In this document: piece after piece, positions 54,444-63,340 of the stretch
How positions within the stretch are numbered: position 1 is the first letter of the stretch
Layout: each line of letters opens with the position of its first letter
Origin: Ndongobacter massiliensis
Lineage (GTDB): Bacteria > Bacillota > Clostridia > Tissierellales > Peptoniphilaceae
DNA: 64,000 bases
Direction: 5' to 3'
NCBI RefSeq assembly: GCF_900120375.1
Contig: NZ_LT635480.1
Span: forward strand, 1,800,001-1,864,000
Translations under genes and position numbers: made by a program
Notes under the pieces: generated by a model
The model's database searches: none
The model's input: only the letters and a program-made list of their open reading frames with translations
Told to the model about the DNA's origin: nothing

Positions 54444-54472
54444 TTGCATGCGGCGTCGGAATTGCATACAAT
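54444..54472 (+). promoter_or_regulatory. Promoter of mnmA
   Basis: TTGCAT and TACAAT with 17-base spacing, divergent from the symporter promoter. Confidence 0.65.
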
Positions 54473-54527
54473 AAATTTCCACAGTGGAACATTGTCAATT
54501 CGCACGGAGTACGAGAAAGGTATGACT

Positions 54528-55598
54528 ATGGAACGCGTTTTAGTAGCGATGAGCGGCGGGGTGGATTCGAGCGTCGCCGCGTATCTTTTGCAACAACAGG
54601 GATATGAATGCGTCGGCGTGACGATGCGTTTATATGATAAAGAAAGAAGTGCGCCCGCTGGCAGTTGTGGCAGTACGAACGATGTGGACGATGCCCGGGC
54701 TGTGGCAGAACGGTTGGGAATGGATTTTCACGTTGTGGATTTTCGGGCGGAATTCGAAATGCATGTTTTACAAAAATTTGCAGCCTATTACGAAAAAGGT
54801 TGGACGCCCAATCCCTGTGTAGAGTGCAATCGCCACTTGAAATTTGACCGTCTTGTGGCATGTGCTGAGGAGTTGGGTTGTACAAAAATTGCAACAGGAC
54901 ACTATGCGCGTATTTTTCAAAAAAATGGACGGACTTTTTTACAAAAAGGTGTGGATGTGCATAAAGATCAGTCGTATGCGCTTTGCCTGTTGCCGCAGGA
55001 AGTGCTTTCCCGCACGCTGCTTCCCATCGGAGAATTGGAGAAATCCGAAGTACGCCGTATTGCGCAGGAGCAGGGTTTCGGCAATGCAAAAAAGCGGGAT
55101 TCTCAGGATATTTGTTTTGTACCGGATGGGGATTATGTTGGTTTTTTAGAGCGATATCTGAAAAAAGAATACATTCCCGGTCCCATCGTCGATGCGGCGG
55201 GAACCGTACGCGGCACCCATGCAGGGGCGGTTGCCTACACCATCGGGCAGCGGCGGGGGCTCGGCATTGCCGCCCCGGAGCCGCTTTACGTCTATGACAA
55301 AGACATGCCTACGAATACGGTGTGTGTCGGCCCGGCATCTGCTTTGGAGGCGCCGGCGCTGTTGGCAACCGATTGGAATTGGATTGCCGCTCCGAGCTCG
55401 GAACCGCGGCGTGCTGCTGTAAAAATTCGTTATGGCGCCAAAGAACAACCGTGCCGCCTCGCCCCACGCACAGACGGAACGATGGAAATTCGCTTTGATG
55501 CACCAATTCGTGCTATCGCCCCCGGGCAGGCGGCGGTTGCCTACGACGGCGATTTTGTCATCGGGGGTGGCACTATTGTGGAGGTTTTGCGGGCGTAG
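54528..55598 (+). CDS. mnmA: tRNA-specific 2-thiouridylase MnmA
   Basis: Thiolates U34 of Lys, Glu and Gln tRNAs. It has 356 residues, with the PP-loop AMSGGVDSSVAAYLL near the N terminus, the first catalytic Cys in NPCVECNRHLKFD near residue 97, ATGHYARI, KDQSYALCLLP and the second catalytic Cys in SQDICFVPDGDY near residue 193. The ATG at 54528 is seven bases from AAAGG; the ATG at 54522 is too close to it. No IscS-type desulphurase gene is adjacent. Confidence 0.95.
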   Translation: MERVLVAMSGGVDSSVAAYLLQQQGYECVGVTMRLYDKERSAPAGSCGSTNDVDDARAVAERLGMDFHVVDFRAEFEMHVLQKFAAYYEKGWTPNPCVECNRHLKFDRLVACAEELGCTKIATGHYARIFQKNGRTFLQKGVDVHKDQSYALCLLPQEVLSRTLLPIGELEKSEVRRIAQEQGFGNAKKRDSQDICFVPDGDYVGFLERYLKKEYIPGPIVDAAGTVRGTHAGAVAYTIGQRRGLGIAAPEPLYVYDKDMPTNTVCVGPASALEAPALLATDWNWIAAPSSEPRRAAVKIRYGAKEQPCRLAPRTDGTMEIRFDAPIRAIAPGQAAVAYDGDFVIGGGTIVEVLRA

Positions 55599-55719
55599 GC
55601 GTAGACATTTTCTCCGCGGAGGGGATGAGGCAACGACTCCTATTTGAAAATTGACCAGTAATTAACTTAACTTGATTTTTACATCGACTTTATGTATCTC
55701 CAACGTAAAGTTTACAGAG

Positions 55720-55752
55720 CCACGATATCCTTTTTAGGAATCGTGGTTTTTT
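55720..55752 (+). promoter_or_regulatory. Terminator-like hairpin in the leader of the surface protein gene
   Basis: CCACGAT and TCCT (with one bulged A) pair with AGGA and ATCGTGG, followed by six Ts. Only 23 bases separate its end from the ATG at 55776, too few for another promoter, so any transcript of the gene should pass through it. It may be an attenuator or simply the mnmA terminator with read-through. Confidence 0.6.
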
Positions 55753-55775
55753 GCTGCGACTGGAAAGGAGTCGAT

Positions 55776-57620
55776 ATGAAAAGTCGAACACGAATAGTAG
55801 CAATAGCATTGTCATTTTGCATGATCCTCGGCGCATTTGCGCCGGCGGCGGAGTCATTCGCGCAGGAAGTGCCTGCGGAGACATCGGAAGCCAAATCTGA
55901 GGTAGAGATGGCAAAGGAAAATATTCCGGAAGAGCCGACGGAGCCGAAGGCGTCGAAGGACAGCGCCCCGGAAGAGTCGGTAAAGCCGGAAGTTGGAAAA
56001 GAAACCATTCCCGAGGAAGTGCTGCAGGAAAGTGCGGAAGCGGCGCTGATGGAGAAGTCTTCGAAGGAAAATCCGATGCCGGCAGCAGTCCCGGAAGCGA
56101 TGCAGGCGCTTGAGGCGTCGGCGGGCGAACCTGTGATGCATCAAGTGACGTTTGTTTTTAATAAAGAAGTGTCGGGCGCTGTAGTTCCGACAGCGATTTC
56201 GGTAGAGTCGGGCAATGAGATTACTCTGCCGTCCGTGGATCCGGACGTCCTTGGGGATCAATCGTTCCTGTACTGGGAAGTGCAGGGCCAAAAGATGGAT
56301 CCCGGCGCCAAAGTCACGGTCGATGAAGACTGCACTATTACCGGGATCTGGGAAGGCGCCTACGGCAAAGTGTCGATCTCCTTTATCACAGGTGAGTTGA
56401 CCTATAAAAATTGGAAGTACGGCTTTGAGGAAGTGGCTTCGTTGGACGGGTACGAAGCAACGTTAACGAAGGGCGATGCTTCGTATGAACCGGAAAGAAA
56501 AGAAGACGGTACGTATTACTACACGAAGCTGACCAAGGGCGCCTACAACTTTACGGTGAAAGTCCCCGAGAATATGGAAATCGTCGGGATCTACGATGGC
56601 AATAAGTTTGCGGCAACGAAACAGCCGGTGGAATTTGAAGGCAATGTCATTACGCTGCCGTTCCTGAACTATAACCTTTCTCTGGGCAAGAGCCTGTATG
56701 TGCTGGTCAAAGAAAAGCCGGTCGAAAATGTCACGGTGACCTATGCGTACAAGAATGCTCCGGAAGGGATAGAAGCACCGGAAACGGTGAGCGTTGCCAA
56801 AGGAAGTGAGATCACCTTACCGTCGGTGGATCCGGATGTGGTGGGCGATATGTCGTTCCTGTACTGGGATGTGCAGGGTCAAAAGATGGATCCCGGCGCC
56901 AAAGTCACGGTCGATGAAGACTGCACTATTACCGGGATCTGGGAAGGCGCCTATGGCAAAGTGTCGATCTCCTTTATCACAGGTGAGTTGACCTATAAAG
57001 ATTGGAAGTACGGCTTTGAGGAAGTGGCTTCGTTGGACGGGTACGAAGCAACGTTAACGAAGGGCGATGCTTCGTATGAACCGGAAAGAAAAGAAGACGG
57101 TACGTATTACTACACGAAGCTGACCAAGGGCGCCTACAACTTTACGGTAAAAGTCCCCGAGAATATGGAAATCATCGGGATCTACGACGCCAACGAGTTT
57201 GCGGCAACGAAACAGCCGGTGGAATTTAAAGGCAATGTCATTACGCTGCCATTCCTGAGCTATAACCTTTCGCTAGGCAAGAGCCTGTATGTGCTGGTCA
57301 AAGAAAAGCCGGATAATCCGGACAACACGAATACCGAGAATACGGAAACATCGCATCCTGAGAATCCAGACAATGCGCAGTCGAAAGATCCGGAAATTGT
57401 GAATCCGGAGCAACCGAACAATCCACAGCCAAATGAATCGAAACCGGAAAAAGTCGTTGAAAAAACGGAGGCAAAAACCGTGGTGGAAACAAAAAGAAGT
57501 TCCGAAAAAACGGCAGCAAAAACCGGTGATGCATTTTCGGTAACAGCAGCGCTGTTACTGATGACTTTGAGCGGCATCGGATTCTACGCAACGCGTCGCA
57601 AAAGGGAGCTGATTGACTGA
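55776..57620 (+). CDS. Repeat-containing cell-surface protein with C-terminal wall anchor
   Basis: A 614-residue exported protein: signal peptide (about 1-30, ending SFAQE), a Glu/Pro/Lys-rich region (about 30-120), two tandem repeats of about 197 residues (from about 125 to 515), a Pro/Asn/Glu-rich spacer (about 515-575), and an anchor tail with AAKTGD, a hydrophobic segment and RRKREL. The sorting signal lacks the usual LP of LPxTGD. The first part of each repeat (SVDPDV, FLYW, DEDCTITGIW) resembles Flg_new/InlB-type or SHIRT-like domains; the rest (GAYGKVSISFITGELTY onward) is not recognised. The function is probably adhesion or wall coating. Confidence 0.82.
   Translation: MKSRTRIVAIALSFCMILGAFAPAAESFAQEVPAETSEAKSEVEMAKENIPEEPTEPKASKDSAPEESVKPEVGKETIPEEVLQESAEAALMEKSSKENPMPAAVPEAMQALEASAGEPVMHQVTFVFNKEVSGAVVPTAISVESGNEITLPSVDPDVLGDQSFLYWEVQGQKMDPGAKVTVDEDCTITGIWEGAYGKVSISFITGELTYKNWKYGFEEVASLDGYEATLTKGDASYEPERKEDGTYYYTKLTKGAYNFTVKVPENMEIVGIYDGNKFAATKQPVEFEGNVITLPFLNYNLSLGKSLYVLVKEKPVENVTVTYAYKNAPEGIEAPETVSVAKGSEITLPSVDPDVVGDMSFLYWDVQGQKMDPGAKVTVDEDCTITGIWEGAYGKVSISFITGELTYKDWKYGFEEVASLDGYEATLTKGDASYEPERKEDGTYYYTKLTKGAYNFTVKVPENMEIIGIYDANEFAATKQPVEFKGNVITLPFLSYNLSLGKSLYVLVKEKPDNPDNTNTENTETSHPENPDNAQSKDPEIVNPEQPNNPQPNESKPEKVVEKTEAKTVVETKRSSEKTAAKTGDAFSVTAALLLMTLSGIGFYATRRKRELID
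56134..57315 (+). repeat. Two tandem 591-base repeats inside the surface protein gene
   Basis: The period is 591 bases: AAAAGATGGATCC occurs at 56290 and 56881. From about SVDPDV to the end of each unit the copies are nearly identical at DNA level. The first 120-150 bases of each unit are clearly diverged, suggesting recent duplication or gene conversion of only part of the unit. Confidence 0.85.
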
Positions 57621-57660
57621 CAACGAAAAACTCGGAACGGCAGCGAGGCGCGGTGTCTGA

Positions 57661-57686
57661 GGGGGAGGCGCAAGCCTCCCTTTTTT
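57661..57686 (+). terminator. Intrinsic terminator of the surface protein gene
   Basis: GGGAGGC, a GCAA tetraloop, GCCTCCC and six Ts. Confidence 0.9.
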
Positions 57687-57716
57687 CGTGGGCAATCTGC
57701 GCGCAGTGGGTTGAAT

Positions 57717-57726
57717 ATGCTACAAT
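57717..57726 (+). promoter_or_regulatory. Extended -10 promoter candidate of dnaX
   Basis: TG, one base, then TACAAT, 16 bases before the dnaX start. No clear -35. Confidence 0.45.
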
Positions 57727-57742
57727 GACTGCGGAGGATTCC

Positions 57743-59551
57743 ATGAAAAAAGCACTGTACCGCGTCTATCGTCCGAAAACATTTGATGAAGTTTTGGACC
57801 AGGAACCGATTACAAAAGTGTTAAAAAAGCAGATCGCCGATGGAAATGTCGGCCATGCCTATTTATTCTCGGGCACTCGCGGCACGGGAAAGACTTCGTG
57901 TGCAAAAATTTTTGCGCGCGCGGTAAACTGTCTCCATCCGGTGAACGGGAACCCCTGCAATGAATGTGAAAATTGCCGGGCTATTTTGGACGAAACGACC
58001 ATGGATGTAGTCGAAATGGATGCCGCGTCAAATCGGCGCATTGACGATATTCGCGAACTGCGGGATCAGGTGATTTATCCGCCGGCGAATCTGAAGTACA
58101 AAGTCTATATCATTGACGAAGCGCATATGATTACAAACGAAGGCTTTAATGCGCTGCTTAAAATTATGGAAGAACCGCCGACACACTTGATTTTCATCCT
58201 TGCCACGACGGAAATTGAGAAAATTCCCGCGACCATACTTTCGCGCACGCAGCGTTATGAATTTACACGCATTGCGCTTCCGGCTATTGCGAAACATCTG
58301 CAGGAAGTTGCCGTGAAAGAAGGCGCGCATCTGCATGACGAGGCGGCACACGCCATCGCCCTTTCTGCCAACGGGGCCATGCGCGACGCCCTTTCTCTAT
58401 TGGATCAGGTCTTGGGGCTTGGCGTCACGGAGATATCGGAGGAGATCACCGATCAGGTGTTGGGGACGGTGAGCGGGGCGGAGTTGGCTCGATTGTGCAG
58501 GGCAATTTTCAGTGATGATTTATCCGGCGTTGTGGAGGCGGTGGAAGAACCGCTTGCGCAGGGAAAAGAGCCCACGGTATTTCTCAAAGAATTACTGCGT
58601 TATTTTCGTTTCTTGATGCTGATAAAAGCTGAAGCCGGGGCGCGCATACCCCGGGATGACAGTCAAAAACAAGATATGTCCCAGTTGGTAGCGGATGTAC
58701 CGATGGAGCGGATTTTGGATTCCATTGAAATGTTGGTGGAGACGGAGTTGTTGTGCCGTCGATCCGATGCCGCAGGCGTGCTGGTTGAAGCGGGCATTGT
58801 GCGGCTAGTCGATTACCGGTCGCGCCGGGAAATACAATCGCGGTTGGCGGCGGTAGAAGCAAAATTGGCGCTGGTTGAGCGATGGCAGAACCCGGAGGCG
58901 CTGGTGCGCGAAGCAGTAAAAAATGCACTGCAAAAAACAGGCAGTGCGTTCGTAACAGCGCCAAAGTCGGTTGACACGCCGTCGCAACAGACTGTGGCGG
59001 GGCAAGAGTCTGCGGAGGAGCCCCAAGAGACGGCACATGTGGTCAAACCGGAGGTGGTGCGCCAAGAGAAGAAACCGGTCGCTCCGTCCAAAGACGGCGA
59101 ACTGGAAGCGCCTGTATCAACACGGGAAATCCCGACGATGTCCATGGTGGAGCCACCGGAAAAATCGGCAATGCCGGCTGCAAATTCGGACGGCGAGGAC
59201 GACTTTGAAAACGCTCCGGAAGCGTGGTGGGCGAAGAACCGGGAACTGCTGTTTTCGGAATTTACGGATGCCACGGAATTAGTGCCCGCCTTTTTTAAGA
59301 AAAGCAAGAGGATCTGCGTGACAAAAGCACAGATTCAAATGATTTTTGATGTTGGAGACGAAATGTTTGTCAACATTATTGCGCCGCATCAGCGTACACT
59401 GGGGGAAATTGTCAGTCGGCATGCGGGTCATCCGGTGTTGTTTCAGGTTTTTACGGAAGGCACTCGGAAACAACCGCCGAAAGATGAGATATTGGAAAAT
59501 CTGAAACGGTTGATTCCGGTCGACTTGTTGGAGATTGACGCGAACGAATAA
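57743..59551 (+). CDS. dnaX: DNA polymerase III subunit gamma/tau
   Basis: Clamp-loader ATPase of 602 residues. Walker A GTRGTGKTS is near residue 46, the four-Cys zinc module (CLHPVNGNPCNECENC) near residues 64-79, Walker B IIDEAHM, LLKIMEEPP and the SRTQRYEF sensor. Domain III runs to about residue 370, followed by a low-complexity linker and a C-terminal tau-like domain. The ATG at 57743 follows GCGGAGG; the open frame upstream lies over the terminator. It heads the dnaX-ebfC-recR order common in Bacteria. Confidence 0.95.
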   Translation: MKKALYRVYRPKTFDEVLDQEPITKVLKKQIADGNVGHAYLFSGTRGTGKTSCAKIFARAVNCLHPVNGNPCNECENCRAILDETTMDVVEMDAASNRRIDDIRELRDQVIYPPANLKYKVYIIDEAHMITNEGFNALLKIMEEPPTHLIFILATTEIEKIPATILSRTQRYEFTRIALPAIAKHLQEVAVKEGAHLHDEAAHAIALSANGAMRDALSLLDQVLGLGVTEISEEITDQVLGTVSGAELARLCRAIFSDDLSGVVEAVEEPLAQGKEPTVFLKELLRYFRFLMLIKAEAGARIPRDDSQKQDMSQLVADVPMERILDSIEMLVETELLCRRSDAAGVLVEAGIVRLVDYRSRREIQSRLAAVEAKLALVERWQNPEALVREAVKNALQKTGSAFVTAPKSVDTPSQQTVAGQESAEEPQETAHVVKPEVVRQEKKPVAPSKDGELEAPVSTREIPTMSMVEPPEKSAMPAANSDGEDDFENAPEAWWAKNRELLFSEFTDATELVPAFFKKSKRICVTKAQIQMIFDVGDEMFVNIIAPHQRTLGEIVSRHAGHPVLFQVFTEGTRKQPPKDEILENLKRLIPVDLLEIDANE

Positions 59552-59577
59552 CGGAACAGAAAGAAAAGGAGAAGGCA

Positions 59578-59922
59578 ATGGCGAAGCGCAGCAGTTTTGG
59601 CGGATTTGGCGGTGGAAACCGCAACAATATGATGCAACAGATGAAAAAGCTTCAGAAGCAGATGGAAGAAACGCAAAAACGGGTTGATGAGACGGAAGTG
59701 GAGGCCACAGCAGGCGGCGGTGCGGTGCGCGTCTGTGCGAATGGCAAGCGTGAAATTCTTTCTATAACGGTGGATCCAGAGCTGTTAGATCCAGAAGAAG
59801 CGGAGATGTTGGAGGATTTGCTTCTCGTGGCGGTGAACGATGTCTTGCGCCAGGCGGGCGAACTGCAAGAGCGTGAAATGGGAAAAATTACGGGCGGATT
59901 GAATATCCCGGGGCTGGTATGA
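59578..59922 (+). CDS. YbaB/EbfC family nucleoid-associated protein
   Basis: A 114-residue DNA-binding protein of the YbaB/EbfC family. It has a Gly/Arg-rich N terminus, a helical segment NMMQQMKKLQKQMEETQ, the core VEATAGGGAVRVCANGKREI, and DPEEAEMLEDLLLVAVNDV. It lies between dnaX and recR, as in many genomes, and its stop overlaps the recR start. Confidence 0.94.
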   Translation: MAKRSSFGGFGGGNRNNMMQQMKKLQKQMEETQKRVDETEVEATAGGGAVRVCANGKREILSITVDPELLDPEEAEMLEDLLLVAVNDVLRQAGELQEREMGKITGGLNIPGLV

Positions 59923-60533
59923 TTGACTATCCCGCCTCTATAGAACACCTGATTGAGGAGTTCCGCAGGCTTCCGACCATCGGAAAGAAAACCGCGCAGC
60001 GGCTTGCCCTGTCCGTCGTGGCGATGGGACCGGATAAGATTGAAGCTTTTGCACGGGCATTGCGTGAAGTCAAAGAGAAAGTGCACCGTTGTCCCATATG
60101 TGGGAATCTCACAGAACAAGAAGTTTGTGAAATTTGCGAAAACCCACATCGGGATGGCGGAAAAATCTGCGTCGTGGAAGATGTAACCAATTTATTGGCG
60201 ATGGAACGCGGTGGAAATTACGACGGATTGTACCATGTGCTGCGCGGATTGATTTCTCCCATGAACGATCGGGGGCCCGACGACATCGGGGTGGATGAAC
60301 TGTTGGTGCGCCTGCCGGCGCAGGAAGATATGGAAGCATCAGAAAAAGAAGTGATTCTTGCAATCTCCCCCACGGTCGAGGGGGAGACGACGTTGCTCTT
60401 TTTAGCTTCACTTCTGAAAAATTATAAAGTACGGGTGACCCGAATTGCCAGCGGCATTCCGGTCGGCGGATCACTGGAATACTATGATGAACTGACGCTG
60501 GCAAAAGCGATGGAAGATCGGCGCACCCTGTAG
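59919..60533 (+). CDS. recR: Recombination protein RecR
   Basis: RecFOR pathway protein of 204 residues. It has a helix-hairpin-helix N terminus (RLPTIGKKTAQRLAL), a four-Cys zinc finger CPICGNLTEQEVCEIC near residues 57-72, a TOPRIM domain starting ICVVEDVTNLLAME, and the C-terminal TRIASGIPVGGSLEY Walker-like motif. The ATG overlaps the ebfC stop. Confidence 0.96.
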   Translation: MIDYPASIEHLIEEFRRLPTIGKKTAQRLALSVVAMGPDKIEAFARALREVKEKVHRCPICGNLTEQEVCEICENPHRDGGKICVVEDVTNLLAMERGGNYDGLYHVLRGLISPMNDRGPDDIGVDELLVRLPAQEDMEASEKEVILAISPTVEGETTLLFLASLLKNYKVRVTRIASGIPVGGSLEYYDELTLAKAMEDRRTL

Positions 60534-60550
60534 GCAAGACAAGTGCCTTT
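60532..60550 (+). terminator. Weak hairpin after recR
   Basis: AGGCA and TGCCT enclose seven bases and are followed by TTT. The stem is only five pairs, so termination may be partial. Confidence 0.3.
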
Positions 60551-60586
60551 ACGGGAAATGTTCTTTCGGCACAACAGTGAAGGCTT

Positions 60587-60595
60587 TGATAAAAT
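60587..60595 (+). promoter_or_regulatory. Extended -10 promoter candidate of the CoA-transferase gene
   Basis: TGA followed by TAAAAT, 30 bases before the start codon. No clear -35. Confidence 0.4.
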
Positions 60596-60625
60596 AAATG
60601 ATAAGAAAACAATAAGGGAGGAAGT

Positions 60626-61978
60626 ATGACAGATTACAAGGCACTCTATGAGCAAAAACGTACGACGCCGCAAGAGGCGGTAAAAGTGGTTCAATCTGGA
60701 GATTGGCTGGATTACGGGCTTTCCGTGAATACGCCGAATCTTCTGGACAAGGCATTGGCGGATCGTGCGGAAGAGTTGGAGGACGTCAACATTCGCGGCT
60801 TTCTTGTGTATCGTCCGCTTGAAATCTTTGCGGCCAATGATCGCGTGGGACATCGCGTCTTTACGTTCAACTCTTGGCATTGCGGCGGCGTGGAACGGAA
60901 AGTGGCACCCAAGGGCTATGCCTTTTACAGCCCCATGCGCTTTTCGGAATTGCCGGAATTTTATCGCCGGGAAGAGGATGTAGCGCGCGTCGATGTGGCG
61001 ATGTTTCAAGTCGCTCCGATGGATCGGCACGGTTATTTCAATTTCGGACCTACCAATACGAGTTTGATGGAAGTTTGCCGCCGTGCAAAGCATATTATTC
61101 TGGAAGTGAATGCCAATATGCCGCGCGTTTCCGGATTGTACGATGAGTGCATTCACATTTCCAAGATCGACGCTCTTGTCGAATCCAATGAACCGGTGGA
61201 TACCCTTGGCAATGCCAAGCCGGGCGACGTGGACCGAAAAATCGCGGAGATTGTCCTGCGTGAAATTCCCAATGGTGCCACATTACAGCTTGGCATCGGC
61301 GGAATGCCGAATGCCGTTGGAGAGATGATCGCCGCCTCCGACTTGAAAGACCTTGCCGTACATACGGAAATGTATGTCGACAGCATGATGGCAATGACAA
61401 AAGCCGGCATCATCACGGGTGACAAAAAAAATATTCAGCGTGGCAAGCAGGTCTTTGCGTTTGCCGCCGGCTCGAAAGAGCTCTACGAATTTATGGATGA
61501 GAATCCGGTCTTTATGAGCGCGCCGGTCGATTATGTCAACAATCCCTATGTAATTGCAGAGATTGATAATTTCATTTCCATTAACAACGCGATTGAAATC
61601 GATCTTTATGGGCAGGTCAATGCCGAATCGGCGGGATTCCGTCAAATCAGCGGCACCGGCGGACAGCTGGATTTTGTCATGGGCGCCTATCACTCAAAGG
61701 GCGGCAAAAGTTTTGTCGCACTGAGTTCGACATTTTCGGATAAGGCGGGCAATGTCAAAAGCCGCATTTTGCCGAATCTCGTCCCGGGAACCGCCATTAC
61801 GGATCCGCGCATGACAACACATTACGTCGTAACGGAATACGGCCTTTTCAATTTGAAGGGAAAAAGCCTCTGGGAGCGCGCAGAGGGGCTGATCAACATT
61901 GCACACCCTGACTTCCGCGACGAGTTGATTGAACAAGCGCGCGTGCAGGGCATTTGGCGCGGTAGTAATAAGCGATAG
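60626..61978 (+). CDS. Butyryl-CoA:acetate / 4-hydroxybutyrate-type CoA-transferase
   Basis: Family I acetyl-CoA hydrolase/transferase of 450 residues. It has the N-terminal half [21 protein letters not shown], the CoA-binding [11 protein letters not shown] near residue 220, the probable catalytic Glu in VHTEMYVDS near residue 245, and the C-terminal [15 protein letters not shown]. Such enzymes move CoA from butyryl-CoA (or a hydroxyacyl-CoA) to acetate in fermentation. The exact acyl substrate is not decided by sequence. AGGGAGG lies before the ATG. Confidence 0.9.
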   Translation: MTDYKALYEQKRTTPQEAVKVVQSGDWLDYGLSVNTPNLLDKALADRAEELEDVNIRGFLVYRPLEIFAANDRVGHRVFTFNSWHCGGVERKVAPKGYAFYSPMRFSELPEFYRREEDVARVDVAMFQVAPMDRHGYFNFGPTNTSLMEVCRRAKHIILEVNANMPRVSGLYDECIHISKIDALVESNEPVDTLGNAKPGDVDRKIAEIVLREIPNGATLQLGIGGMPNAVGEMIAASDLKDLAVHTEMYVDSMMAMTKAGIITGDKKNIQRGKQVFAFAAGSKELYEFMDENPVFMSAPVDYVNNPYVIAEIDNFISINNAIEIDLYGQVNAESAGFRQISGTGGQLDFVMGAYHSKGGKSFVALSSTFSDKAGNVKSRILPNLVPGTAITDPRMTTHYVVTEYGLFNLKGKSLWERAEGLINIAHPDFRDELIEQARVQGIWRGSNKR

Positions 61979-61995
61979 TTTACGAAAGGAATCCC

Positions 61996-63048
61996 ATGGA
62001 ATTTTATGCCACCCTTGGGCCATCCTGTACCGATCTTGCGATTTTAGAAGCGATGGCGGAGGCCGGGATGACCGGTCTCCGTCTCAATTTGGCGCATGCC
62101 GATTTACCGGCAGTTCGTCCTACACTGCAGGCATTTTTTCGCAAGCAACAGCAGCGGCATCGCCCGATGTCCTTTCTAGTGGACCTGATCGGGGCGAAAC
62201 TGCGCGTCGGGCGCCTTTTGACGCCGCAAAAGCTTGTCGAGGGGGAAGTACTGCATCTTTTTGCGGATGATGTTTTTCAGAACGAGGCGAATCAACAGCC
62301 GGCAGCACGCAATTTGGATAGGAGCGAAAAGCTGCCTACATCGGGTCCTCGGGTTCCGGTGCCGGCGCCGGTTTTTTCCGTGTTGGAAGCGGGGGATCGC
62401 ATCAATTTCGACGATCGAAAATTGCTGGCTTCTGTTCAAATCGTTCACCACAAGGAAGCGATTTGTCAAATTTTGCGCGGCGGTCTGTTGCGCGCGGGAA
62501 AAACGCTCAAGGTGGAAGAAAAGGAGGTGTCCCTTCCGCCGATAACATCACAGGATACGTTGGCACTTCAGTTTTTATCAGAGATTGCTCCGGATGCCGT
62601 TATGGTGCCTTTCTGCGAAGAAGAAGAGGACGTACGGAACGTGCGTCAAACGCTGGCGAAAATGGGGCTGCAAAAGGCGCGGATTTTTGCAAAGATCGAA
62701 ACGCCGCGCGGGGTGGAAAATGTCGAGAATATACTGCCTGCCTGCGATTGCGCCGTGATTGCACGGGGAGACCTGGGCAATGCGTATCCGCTTCCGGAAG
62801 TTCCGCGTTTACAAAAGCAATTGGCAAAGAAATGCCGGGCGGTGCATCGGCCGTTTCTGATTGTCACCGAGCTTTTGGCCAGTATGGAAACAAAGGCGAT
62901 TCCGACACGCGCGGAGGTCTGCGATATATACAATGCAGTGTTGGACGGTGCCGGCGCACTTATGCTGACAGGAGAAACTGCGATGGGTCATTATCCAATA
63001 GAGGCCATGCGCATATTGGTGCAAACGACTACCACTGCGATTGCGTAA
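61996..63048 (+). CDS. Short, divergent pyruvate kinase-like protein
   Basis: A 350-residue protein with the pyruvate kinase barrel and a B-type insertion but without the C-terminal regulatory domain; usual enzymes have 470-590 residues. Recognisable pieces are ATLGPSC, LRLNLAH, KIETPRGVENVENIL, the metal-binding ARGDLG, TELLASME and MLTGETAMGHYP. Changes include RLNFSH to RLNLAH and DTKGPEIR to DLIGAKLR, the latter placing Lys at the position that separates K+-dependent (Glu) from K+-independent (Lys) enzymes. It may be a specialised kinase or an accessory paralogue. It lies 17 bases after the CoA-transferase gene. Confidence 0.8.
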   Translation: MEFYATLGPSCTDLAILEAMAEAGMTGLRLNLAHADLPAVRPTLQAFFRKQQQRHRPMSFLVDLIGAKLRVGRLLTPQKLVEGEVLHLFADDVFQNEANQQPAARNLDRSEKLPTSGPRVPVPAPVFSVLEAGDRINFDDRKLLASVQIVHHKEAICQILRGGLLRAGKTLKVEEKEVSLPPITSQDTLALQFLSEIAPDAVMVPFCEEEEDVRNVRQTLAKMGLQKARIFAKIETPRGVENVENILPACDCAVIARGDLGNAYPLPEVPRLQKQLAKKCRAVHRPFLIVTELLASMETKAIPTRAEVCDIYNAVLDGAGALMLTGETAMGHYPIEAMRILVQTTTTAIA

Positions 63049-63166
63049 TAAAAGAGATATCAATTTTTAGCAACAAATTTGTGGAATAATCGAATTGTAA
63101 TTTTTTGTATTTGAAGAAAGCTTGAAAAACAGAGAAGCTAAAACTATTTTCAAAAAGAAAATTCGT

Positions 63167-63195
63167 TTGACAGAACGAAATTCAGGTGATACACT
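63167..63195 (+). promoter_or_regulatory. rRNA operon promoter
   Basis: TTGACA and TACACT with 17-base spacing, preceded by about 110 bases of very AT-rich sequence that could act as an UP element. It lies 146 bases before the 16S start. Confidence 0.8.
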
Positions 63196-63340
63196 ATATA
63201 AGCCGTCTCACGAGAACGGCATGAACCTTTACAGATGAATACGTGAATGACTTTGAGTTTTGAACCGCAGGAATGCGGTTCAACAGGAGCGCAAGCTTCT
63301 GCAAATAATTCAAATGGAGCCAAGAACAAGCTCGCAAACT
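63196..63340 (+). other. rRNA leader region
   Basis: The transcribed leader holds hairpins GCCGT...ACGGC, GAACCGC...GCGGTTC and a GAGC/GCTC stem. These are probably processing or antitermination structures. No tRNA or protein gene is visible. Confidence 0.6.

Noticed and set aside
56134..57315. CRISPR-like or phage tail repeat array
   Set aside because: The repeats are long, in frame and within one exported protein; no short repeats with unique spacers occur anywhere in the window.
57822..57834. A AAA AAG heptamer in dnaX as a programmed frameshift site for gamma
   Set aside because: It lies near residue 27, far upstream of where gamma/tau recoding occurs, and has no supporting SD spacing or sensible product.
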